Below the pieces are notes generated by a model, which was given only the letters and a program-made list of their open reading frames with translations, did not search any database and was not told where the DNA came from. From Ruminococcus sp. (GTDB lineage: Bacteria; Bacillota; Clostridia; Oscillospirales; Ruminococcaceae), in NCBI GenBank assembly GCA_031262835.1, contig JAISGY010000013.1, positions 17,282-81,281 of the forward strand: DNA of 64,000 nt. The letters run 5' to 3'. Below are positions 44,295 to 52,664 of this stretch, piece by piece. Made by a program: the position numbers and the translations under genes. The first letter of the stretch is position 1. Each line of letters begins with the position of its first letter.

Positions 44295-46238
44295 TTATGT
44301 GCTGTTTTCAATATATTCATCAATCGCGGCGGTGAGTTTGGTTTTTGCCTCAGACGGCGTAACCCCGGTTAACTGGGTAGCCGCCATGGTGTGGTGACCG
44401 CCGCCGCCGAGTTTTTCCATGATAATCTGAACGTTTATCGCCCCGAATGAACGTGCCGAAATACTGCAACCCGCATTCGTCTTAAACACCACGAAGCTTG
44501 CGTCTGCGCCGTTAATCCCGAGCATCTCATCTGCTGCCTGTGAAGATGCAATACGCGAATCCTTCCCCGGGTTATTATCAACCGATATTGCGCAGCGTTT
44601 ATAAATTTCCGCCGAAGCGACAAGCTTTGAGCGTTTTTTTATCGACTCGAAATCGTCCGCGAAAAGTTTTTTAACAGCAACGGTATCTGCACCGAGCTTT
44701 TTTAGGAACGCCGCCGCTTCAAAAGTTCTTGCGCCGGTTTTCATGATAAAATTTTTCGTATCAAGCATTATACCGGCAAGGAGTGCGTCCGCATAGTAAC
44801 TTGAAATCTTTTTGATGTCGTTAATATAGGCGATAATTTCGGTAACAATTTCGGAAGCGGAGGAAGCGTAGGTTTCAATATGAAAAAGAAGCGCGTTGTC
44901 TACATAATGGGTTGTCTGACGGTGGTGGTCGATAACGATAACTTTTTTCGCAAGCGCGTAACTCTCGGGGCTTTCTAAGATGTCTTTGTTGTTTGTGTCA
45001 ACGATTATAAGGAGGGAAGCGTCGGTCACAAGAGCCTCCGCTTCATCGGGCGGAATAAAGAGGCTTTCCGCCTCGGGGATATTCTCGATAAGGCGGTTTA
45101 CAATCGGCATCGCAAGGCTTTGTGAAAGGTCGGCGCAGATCTTTATTTCGGTTTCGGGATAGGCTATGCGCAAAGCCCCTGCAAGCCCCGCCGCCGCGCC
45201 GATACAGTCCATGTCGGAATATTTATGCCCCATGATAATTATCGAGTCTGACGTTCCGGCGATGGATATGAGGGAATTCGCAATCATTCTCGTGCGGACC
45301 TTGTTGTTCTTCTCTGTCCCGCCCGAAAGCCCGCCGAAGAATTCGTAGTCGGTGCCGGATTTTATGACGACCTGATCACCGCCGCGACCCTGCGCCATGT
45401 CGAGAGCTTGCCTTGCATCTGCCTCAGAATCGGCAATCGAAATCCCGTTTTTTCCGACACCGACAGAGATGCTTGCGTAATATTTTTCGCCCGAAAAGAG
45501 GTTTCGGATGTTGTCGAGCAGCCCGAATTTATCGGACTTCATGTCGGACAAGTCATGTTCGGAGACGACGATAATATATCTGTCAGCGGAAGTTTTCCGC
45601 ATTACGCCGCCGTATTTTTCAAAATATTCTTCGAGGACTTGATCAATTTTTATGAGGAGATTTTGTTTTTCGGACTCCCTCTCATGCCCCAAAAGCTCGT
45701 CTGAGTTGTCGATTGCGATAAGCATAATGTTTGTGCGGAGGAGGTCGTTTTCCGCCTTAAGCTCGAGTTCTTCGCTCATGTCTTCAAAATAAAGCATGGT
45801 TAGTTTTGATGTAACTTCGTTGTTGCTGTCGGTTTTTTCGGAGGTTACGGCGCGAATCCGAAGGTTCGAGGAATTATATTCGATAACCGTGTTAAGCGCG
45901 TTTCGCGAGCGTTCAAGGTCAATGTCGAAAAAGCGCGAGACCGGGAAGCCAAAGGCATCGTCGGATAAAACTTTTTCAGAAAAGGCAATGTTATACCATA
46001 TAATTATTCCGTCCGCATCTGCAACAAGCGCCGGCGCGGGGAAGCGATAGAGCGAGTCCCGTTCAATAAGCCCCCATTTCACGTCCGAATCGGCAACGAA
46101 GCGGTGGAAATCCTGCCTGATAAGGATATAGACCGCCATGAAGACAATACAGGCGACCGAAGTAATTATAATGAGGATCCAGAAGAATCTCTCGTCGGTT
46201 TTTCTGACCGCGAAGGCAGAGACCATCGCCGCCGCCAC
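44295..46238 (-). CDS. gdpP: GdpP-type cyclic-di-AMP phosphodiesterase
   Basis: Degrades the second messenger c-di-AMP. The order is two N-terminal TM helices, a PAS-like domain (about 60-150), a degenerate GGDEF domain (about 170-290), and a DHH-DHHA1 catalytic module with [15 protein letters not shown] (near 340) and VIDHHRQT. The first standard start codon is GTG at 46238, and this cuts the first TM helix in half. The frame remains open upstream with [19 protein letters not shown], the full helix with its basic flank. A near-perfect ribosome site (GAGGTGAT, 46292-46299) points to an ATA codon at 46284-46286. I give the GTG-based coordinates, but the protein probably starts at 46286. rplI follows 16 bp downstream. 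Confidence 0.92.
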   Translation of the reverse strand: MAAAMVSAFAVRKTDERFFWILIIITSVACIVFMAVYILIRQDFHRFVADSDVKWGLIERDSLYRFPAPALVADADGIIIWYNIAFSEKVLSDDAFGFPVSRFFDIDLERSRNALNTVIEYNSSNLRIRAVTSEKTDSNNEVTSKLTMLYFEDMSEELELKAENDLLRTNIMLIAIDNSDELLGHERESEKQNLLIKIDQVLEEYFEKYGGVMRKTSADRYIIVVSEHDLSDMKSDKFGLLDNIRNLFSGEKYYASISVGVGKNGISIADSEADARQALDMAQGRGGDQVVIKSGTDYEFFGGLSGGTEKNNKVRTRMIANSLISIAGTSDSIIIMGHKYSDMDCIGAAAGLAGALRIAYPETEIKICADLSQSLAMPIVNRLIENIPEAESLFIPPDEAEALVTDASLLIIVDTNNKDILESPESYALAKKVIVIDHHRQTTHYVDNALLFHIETYASSASEIVTEIIAYINDIKKISSYYADALLAGIMLDTKNFIMKTGARTFEAAAFLKKLGADTVAVKKLFADDFESIKKRSKLVASAEIYKRCAISVDNNPGKDSRIASSQAADEMLGINGADASFVVFKTNAGCSISARSFGAINVQIIMEKLGGGGHHTMAATQLTGVTPSEAKTKLTAAIDEYIENST

Positions 46239-46291
46239 AAGAAGAAGTGCCGACAGCCCGAATACAACCCGCTTTTTACCTTTTATCGTTA

Positions 46292-46299
46292 ATCACCTC
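46292..46299 (-). promoter_or_regulatory. Strong ribosome binding site before a non-standard gdpP start
   Basis: GAGGTGAT matches the anti-Shine-Dalgarno sequence over 8 bases. Its spacing to the in-frame ATA (46286-46284) is 5-7 bases, ideal for initiation, while the first standard start codon is about 54 bases away. Confidence 0.6.
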
Positions 46300-46301
46300 G
46301 T

Positions 46302-46333
46302 CAGAAGACAGAAGCCGGAGGACAGAAGACAGA
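46302..46333 (-). repeat. 21-bp repeat family, 1.5 copies, at the rnjA/gdpP junction
   Basis: On the minus strand it reads CTGTCTTCTGTCCTCCGGCTT followed by CTGTCTTCTG, the same unit length and pattern as the array at 42398-42471 but inverted relative to it. It is in the spacer before the gdpP ribosome site. Confidence 0.7.
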
Positions 46334-46336
46334 CTT

Positions 46337-48403
46337 CTATATTTCCATAATTATCGGGAGAATCATCGGGCGGCGTTTTGTACGCATGAAGATGTAATCG
46401 CCCAAGTCATCCTTCATCTGCATCTTAAATGTGTTCCAGTCATAAACTCCGCCGCGAAGGCATTTGTCGAGGGAATCGGTTAAAATTTTCCTTGCCGCAC
46501 TCATCAGCTCTTCCGACTCTCTTACATAGACAAAGCCGCGCGATACTATGTCAGGTCCGGCAATAACCGTCATTGTGTCGGTTTCAATTGTAACAACCGC
46601 AATAATAAGTCCGTCTTGCGAGAGATGCCGCCTGTCGCGAAGGACAATCGACCCGACGTCGCCGACTCCGAGCCCGTCAACGAACACACGCCCGCTCTGA
46701 ACTTCGCCCGTTATGCCCCAGTTAACCCCGTCAATCTCGATAACGTCCCCGGTCTTCCCGATTATAATATCGGCAGGGTTCATGCCCAGATCGTGGGCAA
46801 GCTTTGCATGATGCCTGAGGTGTTTGTATTCGCCGTGGATAGGCATGAAAAAGCGCGGTTTTGTTAAGGATAACATTAGTTTTAAGTCTTCTTGGCAGGC
46901 GTGACCCGAAACGTGGACTTCATACATCGACTGATATATAACGTCCGCGCCGCGCTTCATAAGCTCGTTAACAACGCGTGTTACGAACTTTTCGTTGCCG
47001 GGGATCGGGGTTGCGCTTATTATAATGAAATCGTCGGGGGTAATTGTAACGTTTTTATGCTCGTTCATAGCCATTCGAGTTAGGGCAGACATAGGCTCGC
47101 CCTGACTTCCCGTGGTTATTAAAACAATCTTTTCGGACGGGAAGCGGTTCATCTCGTCAATGTCAATGATAAGCCCCTCGGGTATGCGAAGATAACCCAA
47201 GCTGCTCGCAACGTCAATTACATTAAGCATACTCCGCCCGAAGACAGCAATCTTCCGCCCGGACTTCCCTGCGCTGTCGATAATCTGCTGAACACGATGG
47301 ATATTTGTCGAAAACGTCGCGATAATAATCCGCTTGTTTTCGGCGCGGGCAAAGAGCCGCTCGAAGGATTTGCCGACCGTCCGTTCGCTGTTTGTATGTC
47401 CGGGGCGTTCGGCGTTTGTGGAATCGGACATAAGGAGCAAGACGCCCTTTGTGCCGAGTTCGGCAAGGCGCGGCAGGTCGATTATATCGCCCTCAATCGG
47501 TGTATAGTCAACCTTAAAATCCCCGGTGTGGACTATAACCCCGACAGGTGTCGTTATCGCCAATGCACAGGCATCGGGTATCGAATGGTTAACGCGGATA
47601 AACTCCACGCTCATTGTCCCGACCTTGACAGGCTGACGTGTTGTCATTTCGATAAGCTTTGTCGAGCGGTCAAGCCCGTGTTCGACAAGCTTATTCTTAA
47701 TAAGCCCGAGGGTAAGGCGGGTACTGTAGACAGGGAGCGTAATCTTTTTAAGAAGGTAAGCAAGGCTTCCGATATGGTCTTCATGCCCGTGGGTAATGAA
47801 GACGCCGCGGATACGGTCTTTGTTCTGTTCAAGGAAGGTAAAATCGGGTATAACTATATCAACCCCGGGCATATCGGCGTCCGGGAACGCAAGCCCGCAG
47901 TCAACGATAATCATATCGTTCCCATACCAGAAAACAGTAAGGTTCTTTCCGATCTCATTAAGCCCGCCCAGCGGAATAATCTTAAGCGGCGCGTGCTTAA
48001 TCGGCTTGTGGTTTGAGATAAAGCCGTTATAACCTGCCGGAGGGGGCGTCTGGGTTGTGGTTGCCTTCTGCCGCGGCTTTTTAAGCCGCTTCCCCTGCGA
48101 AGCTGACGATCCGGCGGCGAGGGCAGCAGCTGCCTTTTCGAGGGTCGGTATCTGCGGTTCTTTATTGTTTTGTTTAGTGCGGGAAGCGGGGCGTAAACCG
48201 GGCTTTCCGCCTACTAAGAGGGCGGTTTTTTTACCGTCTGTTTGAATTCTGCGGCTGTCGGGGGTTGTTTGGTTTTTGTTTCGGTTGTCGGTTGCTTGAT
48301 TTTTGTTGCGGTTGTCTGTCGGGGCTTGGTTCTTGCTGCGGTTGTCGGCTTGATTTCTGCCTCTGCTGTAGTCGGGGTCACCGGGATTTTTGGTTTTCGG
48401 CAT
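46337..48403 (-). CDS. rnjA: Ribonuclease J with long disordered N-terminal extension
   Basis: A 5'-3' exo- and endoribonuclease of the metallo-beta-lactamase/beta-CASP family that drives mRNA decay and rRNA maturation in Firmicutes. The core begins near residue 138 (PLKIIPLGGLNEIGKN); the zinc motif is H205-G-H207-E-D209-H210, and the beta-CASP and C-terminal domains follow. The 688-residue length is about 130 above the family norm because of an extension rich in Asn, Lys and Gln. It contains three copies of DNRxKNQ (at 20, 30 and 39), probably disordered and perhaps RNA-binding. It has its own promoter and a leader of about 185 bases with a predicted fold. Confidence 0.95.
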   Translation of the reverse strand: MPKTKNPGDPDYSRGRNQADNRSKNQAPTDNRNKNQATDNRNKNQTTPDSRRIQTDGKKTALLVGGKPGLRPASRTKQNNKEPQIPTLEKAAAALAAGSSASQGKRLKKPRQKATTTQTPPPAGYNGFISNHKPIKHAPLKIIPLGGLNEIGKNLTVFWYGNDMIIVDCGLAFPDADMPGVDIVIPDFTFLEQNKDRIRGVFITHGHEDHIGSLAYLLKKITLPVYSTRLTLGLIKNKLVEHGLDRSTKLIEMTTRQPVKVGTMSVEFIRVNHSIPDACALAITTPVGVIVHTGDFKVDYTPIEGDIIDLPRLAELGTKGVLLLMSDSTNAERPGHTNSERTVGKSFERLFARAENKRIIIATFSTNIHRVQQIIDSAGKSGRKIAVFGRSMLNVIDVASSLGYLRIPEGLIIDIDEMNRFPSEKIVLITTGSQGEPMSALTRMAMNEHKNVTITPDDFIIISATPIPGNEKFVTRVVNELMKRGADVIYQSMYEVHVSGHACQEDLKLMLSLTKPRFFMPIHGEYKHLRHHAKLAHDLGMNPADIIIGKTGDVIEIDGVNWGITGEVQSGRVFVDGLGVGDVGSIVLRDRRHLSQDGLIIAVVTIETDTMTVIAGPDIVSRGFVYVRESEELMSAARKILTDSLDKCLRGGVYDWNTFKMQMKDDLGDYIFMRTKRRPMILPIIMEI

Positions 48404-48492
48404 CGGGAAAAGACCTCAATTCGTTAAAACGATTTTAGCACTCAAAACAAACCTTCGTTTATTCTGAAGGTAATTATGTAATAATGATTTTT

Positions 48493-48569
48493 ACCGCTTT
48501 CCTGTTTTCTATGGTTTTACATCAAACGTCCGATGCAAGCCATTAACGGAAAAAACAGGGAATTACGGT
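48493..48569 (-). ncRNA. Candidate structured RNA element in the rnjA leader
   Basis: Within the untranslated leader three nested helices can be drawn. P1 pairs ACCG (48493-48496) and CCTGTTTT (48501-48508) with AAAACAGG (48552-48559) and CGGT (48566-48569). P2 pairs ATGG (48511-48514) with CCAT (48540-48543). P3 pairs CATC (48520-48523) with GATG (48532-48535). The nesting without crossing is unlikely by chance but was drawn by eye. It matches no riboswitch class I know. It could be an autoregulatory site for RNase J. Confidence 0.4.
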
Positions 48570-48594
48570 TGTCCGTACAAAATTAATTGTTACT

Positions 48595-48623
48595 ATTATA
48601 TCACAATGAAATTCCTTTGTCAA
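48595..48623 (-). promoter_or_regulatory. Consensus sigma-A promoter of rnjA
   Basis: On the minus strand TTGACA (48618-48623), 17 bp, TATAAT (48595-48600). The predicted start near 48588 gives a leader of about 185 bases before the ATG at 48403. Confidence 0.9.
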
Positions 48624-48642
48624 GCAAAATTTGAAATAAATA

Positions 48643-48674
48643 TTGTCCGCCCCATAATTTTTAGAGGCGGACAA
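48643..48674 (-). terminator. Terminator of the transglutaminase-like operon
   Basis: On the minus strand TTGTCCGCC and GGCGGACAA form a 9-bp stem with a 14-base loop, followed by TATTTATTT. It lies 13 bases after the last gene of the trio and just upstream of the rnjA promoter. Confidence 0.85.
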
Positions 48675-48686
48675 GGTTAAATCATA

Positions 48687-49811
48687 TTAACTTGCGAAAA
48701 AATACAGCATATAGGTAAGTGATTCGTCGAGGTCTATTTTGTATGCGCTTACATCGCGGTATTTTTTCATCGCCGGGGTTTTTGTAGCCGCGTCGAAATA
48801 TGCCTTCCCGAATTTGTTATATTCAGCCTTCGTCGTAAATGCAACGACAACGTGTACAGGCAGGTCTTTTTGAAGCTTGGTTTCCATGTATTTTATCGCT
48901 TCTTCGCTTGTCTTAAAGGTCTGATTTGTCATTTCATAGTAGGCGTGTTCTGTGTCGGTAGCAAGTGGTTCTTCAAGCTCGTCGAAAAATGTTTCCGTTA
49001 CAACGGTTTTGTATTCCGAATCCGCAAGGAAGAAATAGTTTTTCGAGATATATCCGAAAAAGTCTCCGTCGGTATCGTCGTTAGTTACGTCGATATTATA
49101 CCAGTTTTTCCCGACTTTAACCTTATTCCAAGCGTGACCGATTTTTGACTCATTCGACTCGCCGATAGAGATAACGCAGGGTATGCCCATCTCTTCGCAG
49201 ATATACTGAAACGCCTTCGCATAGCCCTCACAGAGAGCCCTCCCGTAAACGATCGCGGAATATGCGCTGTAACCGTGTTCGTATTCAAGGTCGTATTCGC
49301 AAGACTCTATAATAAAGTCATGAGCGGCAAGGAGCTTGTTTGTGGTACTCATATCCTCAGGAATCCCCTCAAGGAATTTCTGCACCTTTTTGTCAGTATA
49401 AGAAATCGCCCTCATGTAGTTTTCTTTACTCATCTTATAGTTAAACTTAAGTTCAAAATCGGTGGGGCGATAGACGCCGTTTCGCTTGAAGCCGGAAGAC
49501 GATCCGCCTACATTCTCCAAATCAAAGGTGTAGGAATCGTATTTATAAAGTATCAGCTGTGCTTTTTCGATAAATTCCTGCGACATATCCGCCGCTTTGA
49601 CCCGTAATACCTTGTCGTGGTTAATAACAGCCTTTCTTATCGTAAGATAATCCTCTTTTTCCGCCTTCGTCATTAGCGTGTAATAATACGGCAGATGCTT
49701 AGTATAATCCGGCAGGGTGAGCTTTTCTTCCGCCTTTTCGTCGGCAAAGACGGCAACAGGGAGAGCGAGGGCAAGGAGCAGGGCGAAAATGATGCTGATA
49801 AGTTTTTTCAT
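48687..49811 (-). CDS. Secreted transglutaminase-like protein A (intact triad)
   Basis: A 374-residue exported protein with a signal peptide ending near PVAVFADE and a transglutaminase-like (papain-fold) domain. The catalytic triad is C194 (ALCEGYAKAF), H226 (GHAWNKV) and D241 (WYNID). The family includes cross-linkers, proteases and peptidases, and the reaction here is unknown. The ATG at 49811, after GAGGAAGAAC, is preferred to a GTG 12 bases upstream. It is the third gene of a tandem trio sharing the domain order signal peptide, helical N-domain, core, and a small C-terminal domain. Confidence 0.88.
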   Translation of the reverse strand: MKKLISIIFALLLALALPVAVFADEKAEEKLTLPDYTKHLPYYYTLMTKAEKEDYLTIRKAVINHDKVLRVKAADMSQEFIEKAQLILYKYDSYTFDLENVGGSSSGFKRNGVYRPTDFELKFNYKMSKENYMRAISYTDKKVQKFLEGIPEDMSTTNKLLAAHDFIIESCEYDLEYEHGYSAYSAIVYGRALCEGYAKAFQYICEEMGIPCVISIGESNESKIGHAWNKVKVGKNWYNIDVTNDDTDGDFFGYISKNYFFLADSEYKTVVTETFFDELEEPLATDTEHAYYEMTNQTFKTSEEAIKYMETKLQKDLPVHVVVAFTTKAEYNKFGKAYFDAATKTPAMKKYRDVSAYKIDLDESLTYMLYFFAS

Positions 49812-49829
49812 GTTCTTCCTCACAAAACG

Positions 49830-50990
49830 TTAATTTATTCCAAGAGACTTAAGGTACAAAATCTGTTCTTCCGAAAAATATGAGGTATCGCTGTAGTAGG
49901 CGGAAAGGACTGTGTCGGGATAATAGACAACGACGGTTACAACGCGGGTTTTAGCGTTAAAGCTGACGTCCGCCGCTTTTGTAATAACCGGCACAGTCCT
50001 CAAAGCAATATCGAGGGTATCGGTTATAAAATCCGTTTCGGTAACGGTTTTTACGAAGTTACTAAAGGCGGCATTGTCCGTAAAAGAGAAGCGGAAGGTG
50101 TTCTTTTTCGGGTTTTCGGTAATAAGCTTGACAAGGAGGTTTTGCGCTTCAATATCATTCGCCGCTTCAAGTTTTAACGCCTTATAGTAATAATTGTTAA
50201 TCGCATTCGCCGTCGGCTGGATAAAGTAAGCCGAATAGGGTGAAGAATCGGAATAACAGCTGTCGGGGACCATGAAATAGGTGTAGCTTTCGTTAGCGGC
50301 AAGGCGCGAATTATCGTCCTTCGCGCAGTCGATGTTATACCAGAAAGAATCGCTGTAAACTGTGCTGCGGGCGAAACTTGCGCCACCCTTCGTGTAGATA
50401 TTGACAAAGGAGCGTATGCCGGCTTTCCCCGCGATAAGGCAGAACGCCTCCGCATAGCCGAAAGAATCCGCCCGCCCGTCAACGAGTGCCCCGTAGACCG
50501 AGCTTTTCTCGGTCGCCGTCTCGTCAAGGCGGCAGTTTTTTATTATCTCGTCATGGATAGTAATAAGCTTGTTGTAGACGGAGCGTTGCTTCCCTGCGGT
50601 GGCTAAAATTTCATTCGCCCGCTTGTCAACCGCCGCTTTCATGACAGCGTACTTCTCTTTGTCGTAGCGATACGCTATGGTAAACGTTTGCGAAGCGGCG
50701 TCGGGGGTTATGCCGCTCATGTTAAAATGTTCGGGGTCGTAATAGAGAAGCACGCCGATAATGCGGTTCATGCTCTCAAGTGTAAGCGGCGTTTCCGCCG
50801 TTATTGTAACAGCCGCTTCCGAATTAAGGGCGGCAGTCCGTAAGCTTTCATAAGCCGCCTTTTCGGAATCGGTAAACCCCGAGTAAAAATAAGGCAGCTC
50901 TGTATTTTCCGCACCATAAACATTAACAGGCGCAAAGGCAAAGGTCCCGAACGCCAAAATAACAGATAAAATTATCGCTTTAATCTTCAT
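49830..50990 (-). CDS. Secreted transglutaminase-fold protein B, predicted pseudoenzyme
   Basis: A 386-residue paralogue of its two neighbours with a signal peptide (about 1-26). It aligns with them through YGALVDGRADSFGYAEAF and SFWYNIDCAKDD, but the catalytic Cys is Ser176 and the catalytic His is Phe206 by alignment from WYNID; only the Asp (D221) remains. It therefore cannot work by the usual thiol mechanism. It may bind rather than cut, or assist the active paralogues on either side. It lies 6 bp after paralogue C and 18 bp before paralogue A. Confidence 0.87.
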   Translation of the reverse strand: MKIKAIILSVILAFGTFAFAPVNVYGAENTELPYFYSGFTDSEKAAYESLRTAALNSEAAVTITAETPLTLESMNRIIGVLLYYDPEHFNMSGITPDAASQTFTIAYRYDKEKYAVMKAAVDKRANEILATAGKQRSVYNKLITIHDEIIKNCRLDETATEKSSVYGALVDGRADSFGYAEAFCLIAGKAGIRSFVNIYTKGGASFARSTVYSDSFWYNIDCAKDDNSRLAANESYTYFMVPDSCYSDSSPYSAYFIQPTANAINNYYYKALKLEAANDIEAQNLLVKLITENPKKNTFRFSFTDNAAFSNFVKTVTETDFITDTLDIALRTVPVITKAADVSFNAKTRVVTVVVYYPDTVLSAYYSDTSYFSEEQILYLKSLGIN

Positions 50991-50996
50991 ATTTTT

Positions 50997-52061
50997 CTAA
51001 TCGGTGATGATGATATGTACAACCTGCCGTTCGGGGTTAACATACGCTTCATATTCTTCCCCGCCGAGCCCGAAAGCCTTTACGCCGTCCGCCTTGACGA
51101 GTCTTATAAAATCTTCCATAACGCTTATATCCGGAATCTCAACCGCCGCCGAAAGCATATCGGAATCGAAAATCTGCTGTTTTATAACGTTGACTGCGGC
51201 AGTAACCGACCCAGCCGTCTGCTTCTTTATTTCGTAAAAACCGTTCCGGTAATTTGTTGCGGCGGGTTCGCGGAAGAAAGGATCGTCATATTCCCGGTGA
51301 ATACTTCCCATCTCACCGTCCGAAAGCATATACCAGTCGTAACAGTACGCGTCGCCCGGGAGGGTTGTGTCGTCGAGGCAGCAGTCTATATTATACCAAT
51401 TATTGCTTATTTTAACCTTATTCCAAGCGTGACCGATGTTGTATTCGGCGGTGTTCTCCTCGTCGGAATAAGAAATCGCCGTAACGCAGGGTATACCGGC
51501 ATTCTGGCAGAGCATCTGGAACGCCAAGGCGTAGCCGTCGCACTTCGCAGAGCCGCCGACAAGCGAATAATAAGGTATGCCGGACATTGCCCCGTCAGAC
51601 TCGTATTCCGTGTTTGAAACAACAAAATCGTGTATATACTCAAGCTTGCCGAGAACGCTGTACCCCGCGATTTCTTCCAAAACCCCGGTAATAGCGTTGT
51701 CCATCTCGTCCTGCATTATAATATAGTCGTCATATTCGTTAAGGTATGTAAACTCAATCGTAACCGTATTCCCCGCCGAAGAATAGCGCAGATCGCGGAG
51801 GTTCCACGCATATGGGTCGTAAAAAAGCAGGGCATTTCCAATCTTCCCGATTAAGTCTGTTCGATTGTCAGAAACGCCGGTTATCTTTACGGCGGGTTCG
51901 CATTTTAAGACTGCCTCTCTGACACGCTCAAAAACAGCCTTTTCGCCTGCGGAAAAGCCGTCTGTGTAATAATTCGGGCTGCGCTTATCCGCCGAAACGG
52001 GAAGTGATAACGACAGCATTAACGCCAAAGAAAGGAAAACCATCAACATTCTTTTATACAT
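50997..52061 (-). CDS. Secreted transglutaminase-like protein C (intact triad)
   Basis: A 354-residue exported protein with a signal peptide (MYKRMLMVFLSLALMLSLSL) and the triad C174 (AKCDGYALAF), H211 (GHAWNKV) and D226 (WYNID). It is the first gene of the trio. The frame is open to 52109, but the promoter -10 (52068-52073) lies inside that stretch. The ATG at 52061 is only six bases from the -10, so the mRNA may be leaderless or translation may begin at an internal ATG (52049). The divergent que operon starts 163 bp away. Confidence 0.85.
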   Translation of the reverse strand: MYKRMLMVFLSLALMLSLSLPVSADKRSPNYYTDGFSAGEKAVFERVREAVLKCEPAVKITGVSDNRTDLIGKIGNALLFYDPYAWNLRDLRYSSAGNTVTIEFTYLNEYDDYIIMQDEMDNAITGVLEEIAGYSVLGKLEYIHDFVVSNTEYESDGAMSGIPYYSLVGGSAKCDGYALAFQMLCQNAGIPCVTAISYSDEENTAEYNIGHAWNKVKISNNWYNIDCCLDDTTLPGDAYCYDWYMLSDGEMGSIHREYDDPFFREPAATNYRNGFYEIKKQTAGSVTAAVNVIKQQIFDSDMLSAAVEIPDISVMEDFIRLVKADGVKAFGLGGEEYEAYVNPERQVVHIIITD

Positions 52062-52067
52062 ATAAAC

Positions 52068-52096
52068 ATTGTAACACATAAAAACCGTAAAATCAA
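52068..52096 (-). promoter_or_regulatory. Promoter of the transglutaminase-like trio
   Basis: On the minus strand TTGATT (52091-52096), 17 bp, TACAAT (52068-52073). The expected start site falls on or near the ATG at 52061. Confidence 0.65.
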
Positions 52097-52164
52097 GACT
52101 AATCTGCAAAAAAATATAAATATTAATTTTTACTCAATTAATCATGAAAGTTATGTTAAATCGG

Positions 52165-52193
52165 TTGACATATATTTACGAATGTGCTATAAT
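52165..52193 (+). promoter_or_regulatory. Consensus sigma-A promoter of the preQ0 operon
   Basis: TTGACA (52165-52170), 17 bp, TATAAT (52188-52193). Only about 25 bases separate the expected start from the queD ATG, too short for a preQ1 riboswitch. Confidence 0.9.
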
Positions 52194-52224
52194 GAAGTTT
52201 ACTTGAAAAGTAAGGATAAAAAAT

Positions 52225-52653
52225 ATGTACAGTACAAACCTAACAGGGCATTTTGATGCGGCGCATTTCCTTTCGGGTTATGACGGAAAATGCAAAAATA
52301 TCCACGGACACAGGTTTGATGTCTCGGTGTCCCTTTCGGGGAAGCTTATAATGTCTGGGGAAAAGAGCGGTATGGTTATCGACTTTTCCGACGCAAAAGC
52401 CGTGTTGAACACCCTCTGCGACAGGTTCGACCACACGCTTATATATGAAAAAGGGACGCTTTCGGAGGCACTTTTCGCCGCGCTTAATGCCGACGGGTTC
52501 GCCCTTTCGGAAGTGGAATTTCGCCCCACGGCAGAACACTTCGCGGGATATTTTTACAGAGGGCTTGGGAAAATTCTCCCCAAACATATCCGGGTTTTAG
52601 CAGTTACCGTATATGAATCCCCGGAAAATTCAGCAACATATTCCGAAGATTAG
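52225..52653 (+). CDS. queD: 6-carboxytetrahydropterin synthase (QueD)
   Basis: Converts dihydroneopterin triphosphate to 6-carboxytetrahydropterin in the preQ0 (queuosine) pathway. The 142-residue protein has zinc His residues H14 (AAHF), H27 and H29 (NIHGHR) and the catalytic Cys23 (GKCKN), the QueD pattern. The ATG follows AGTAAGGATAAAAA. It heads queD-queE-folE-queC, which together go from GTP to preQ0. Confidence 0.94.
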   Translation: MYSTNLTGHFDAAHFLSGYDGKCKNIHGHRFDVSVSLSGKLIMSGEKSGMVIDFSDAKAVLNTLCDRFDHTLIYEKGTLSEALFAALNADGFALSEVEFRPTAEHFAGYFYRGLGKILPKHIRVLAVTVYESPENSATYSED

Positions 52654-52664
52654 AGGAATTTTAT

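Noticed and set aside
52194..52224. A preQ1 riboswitch in front of queD
   Set aside because: Only about 25 bases of leader are available and neither the C-rich hairpin nor the A-rich tail of preQ1-I is present.
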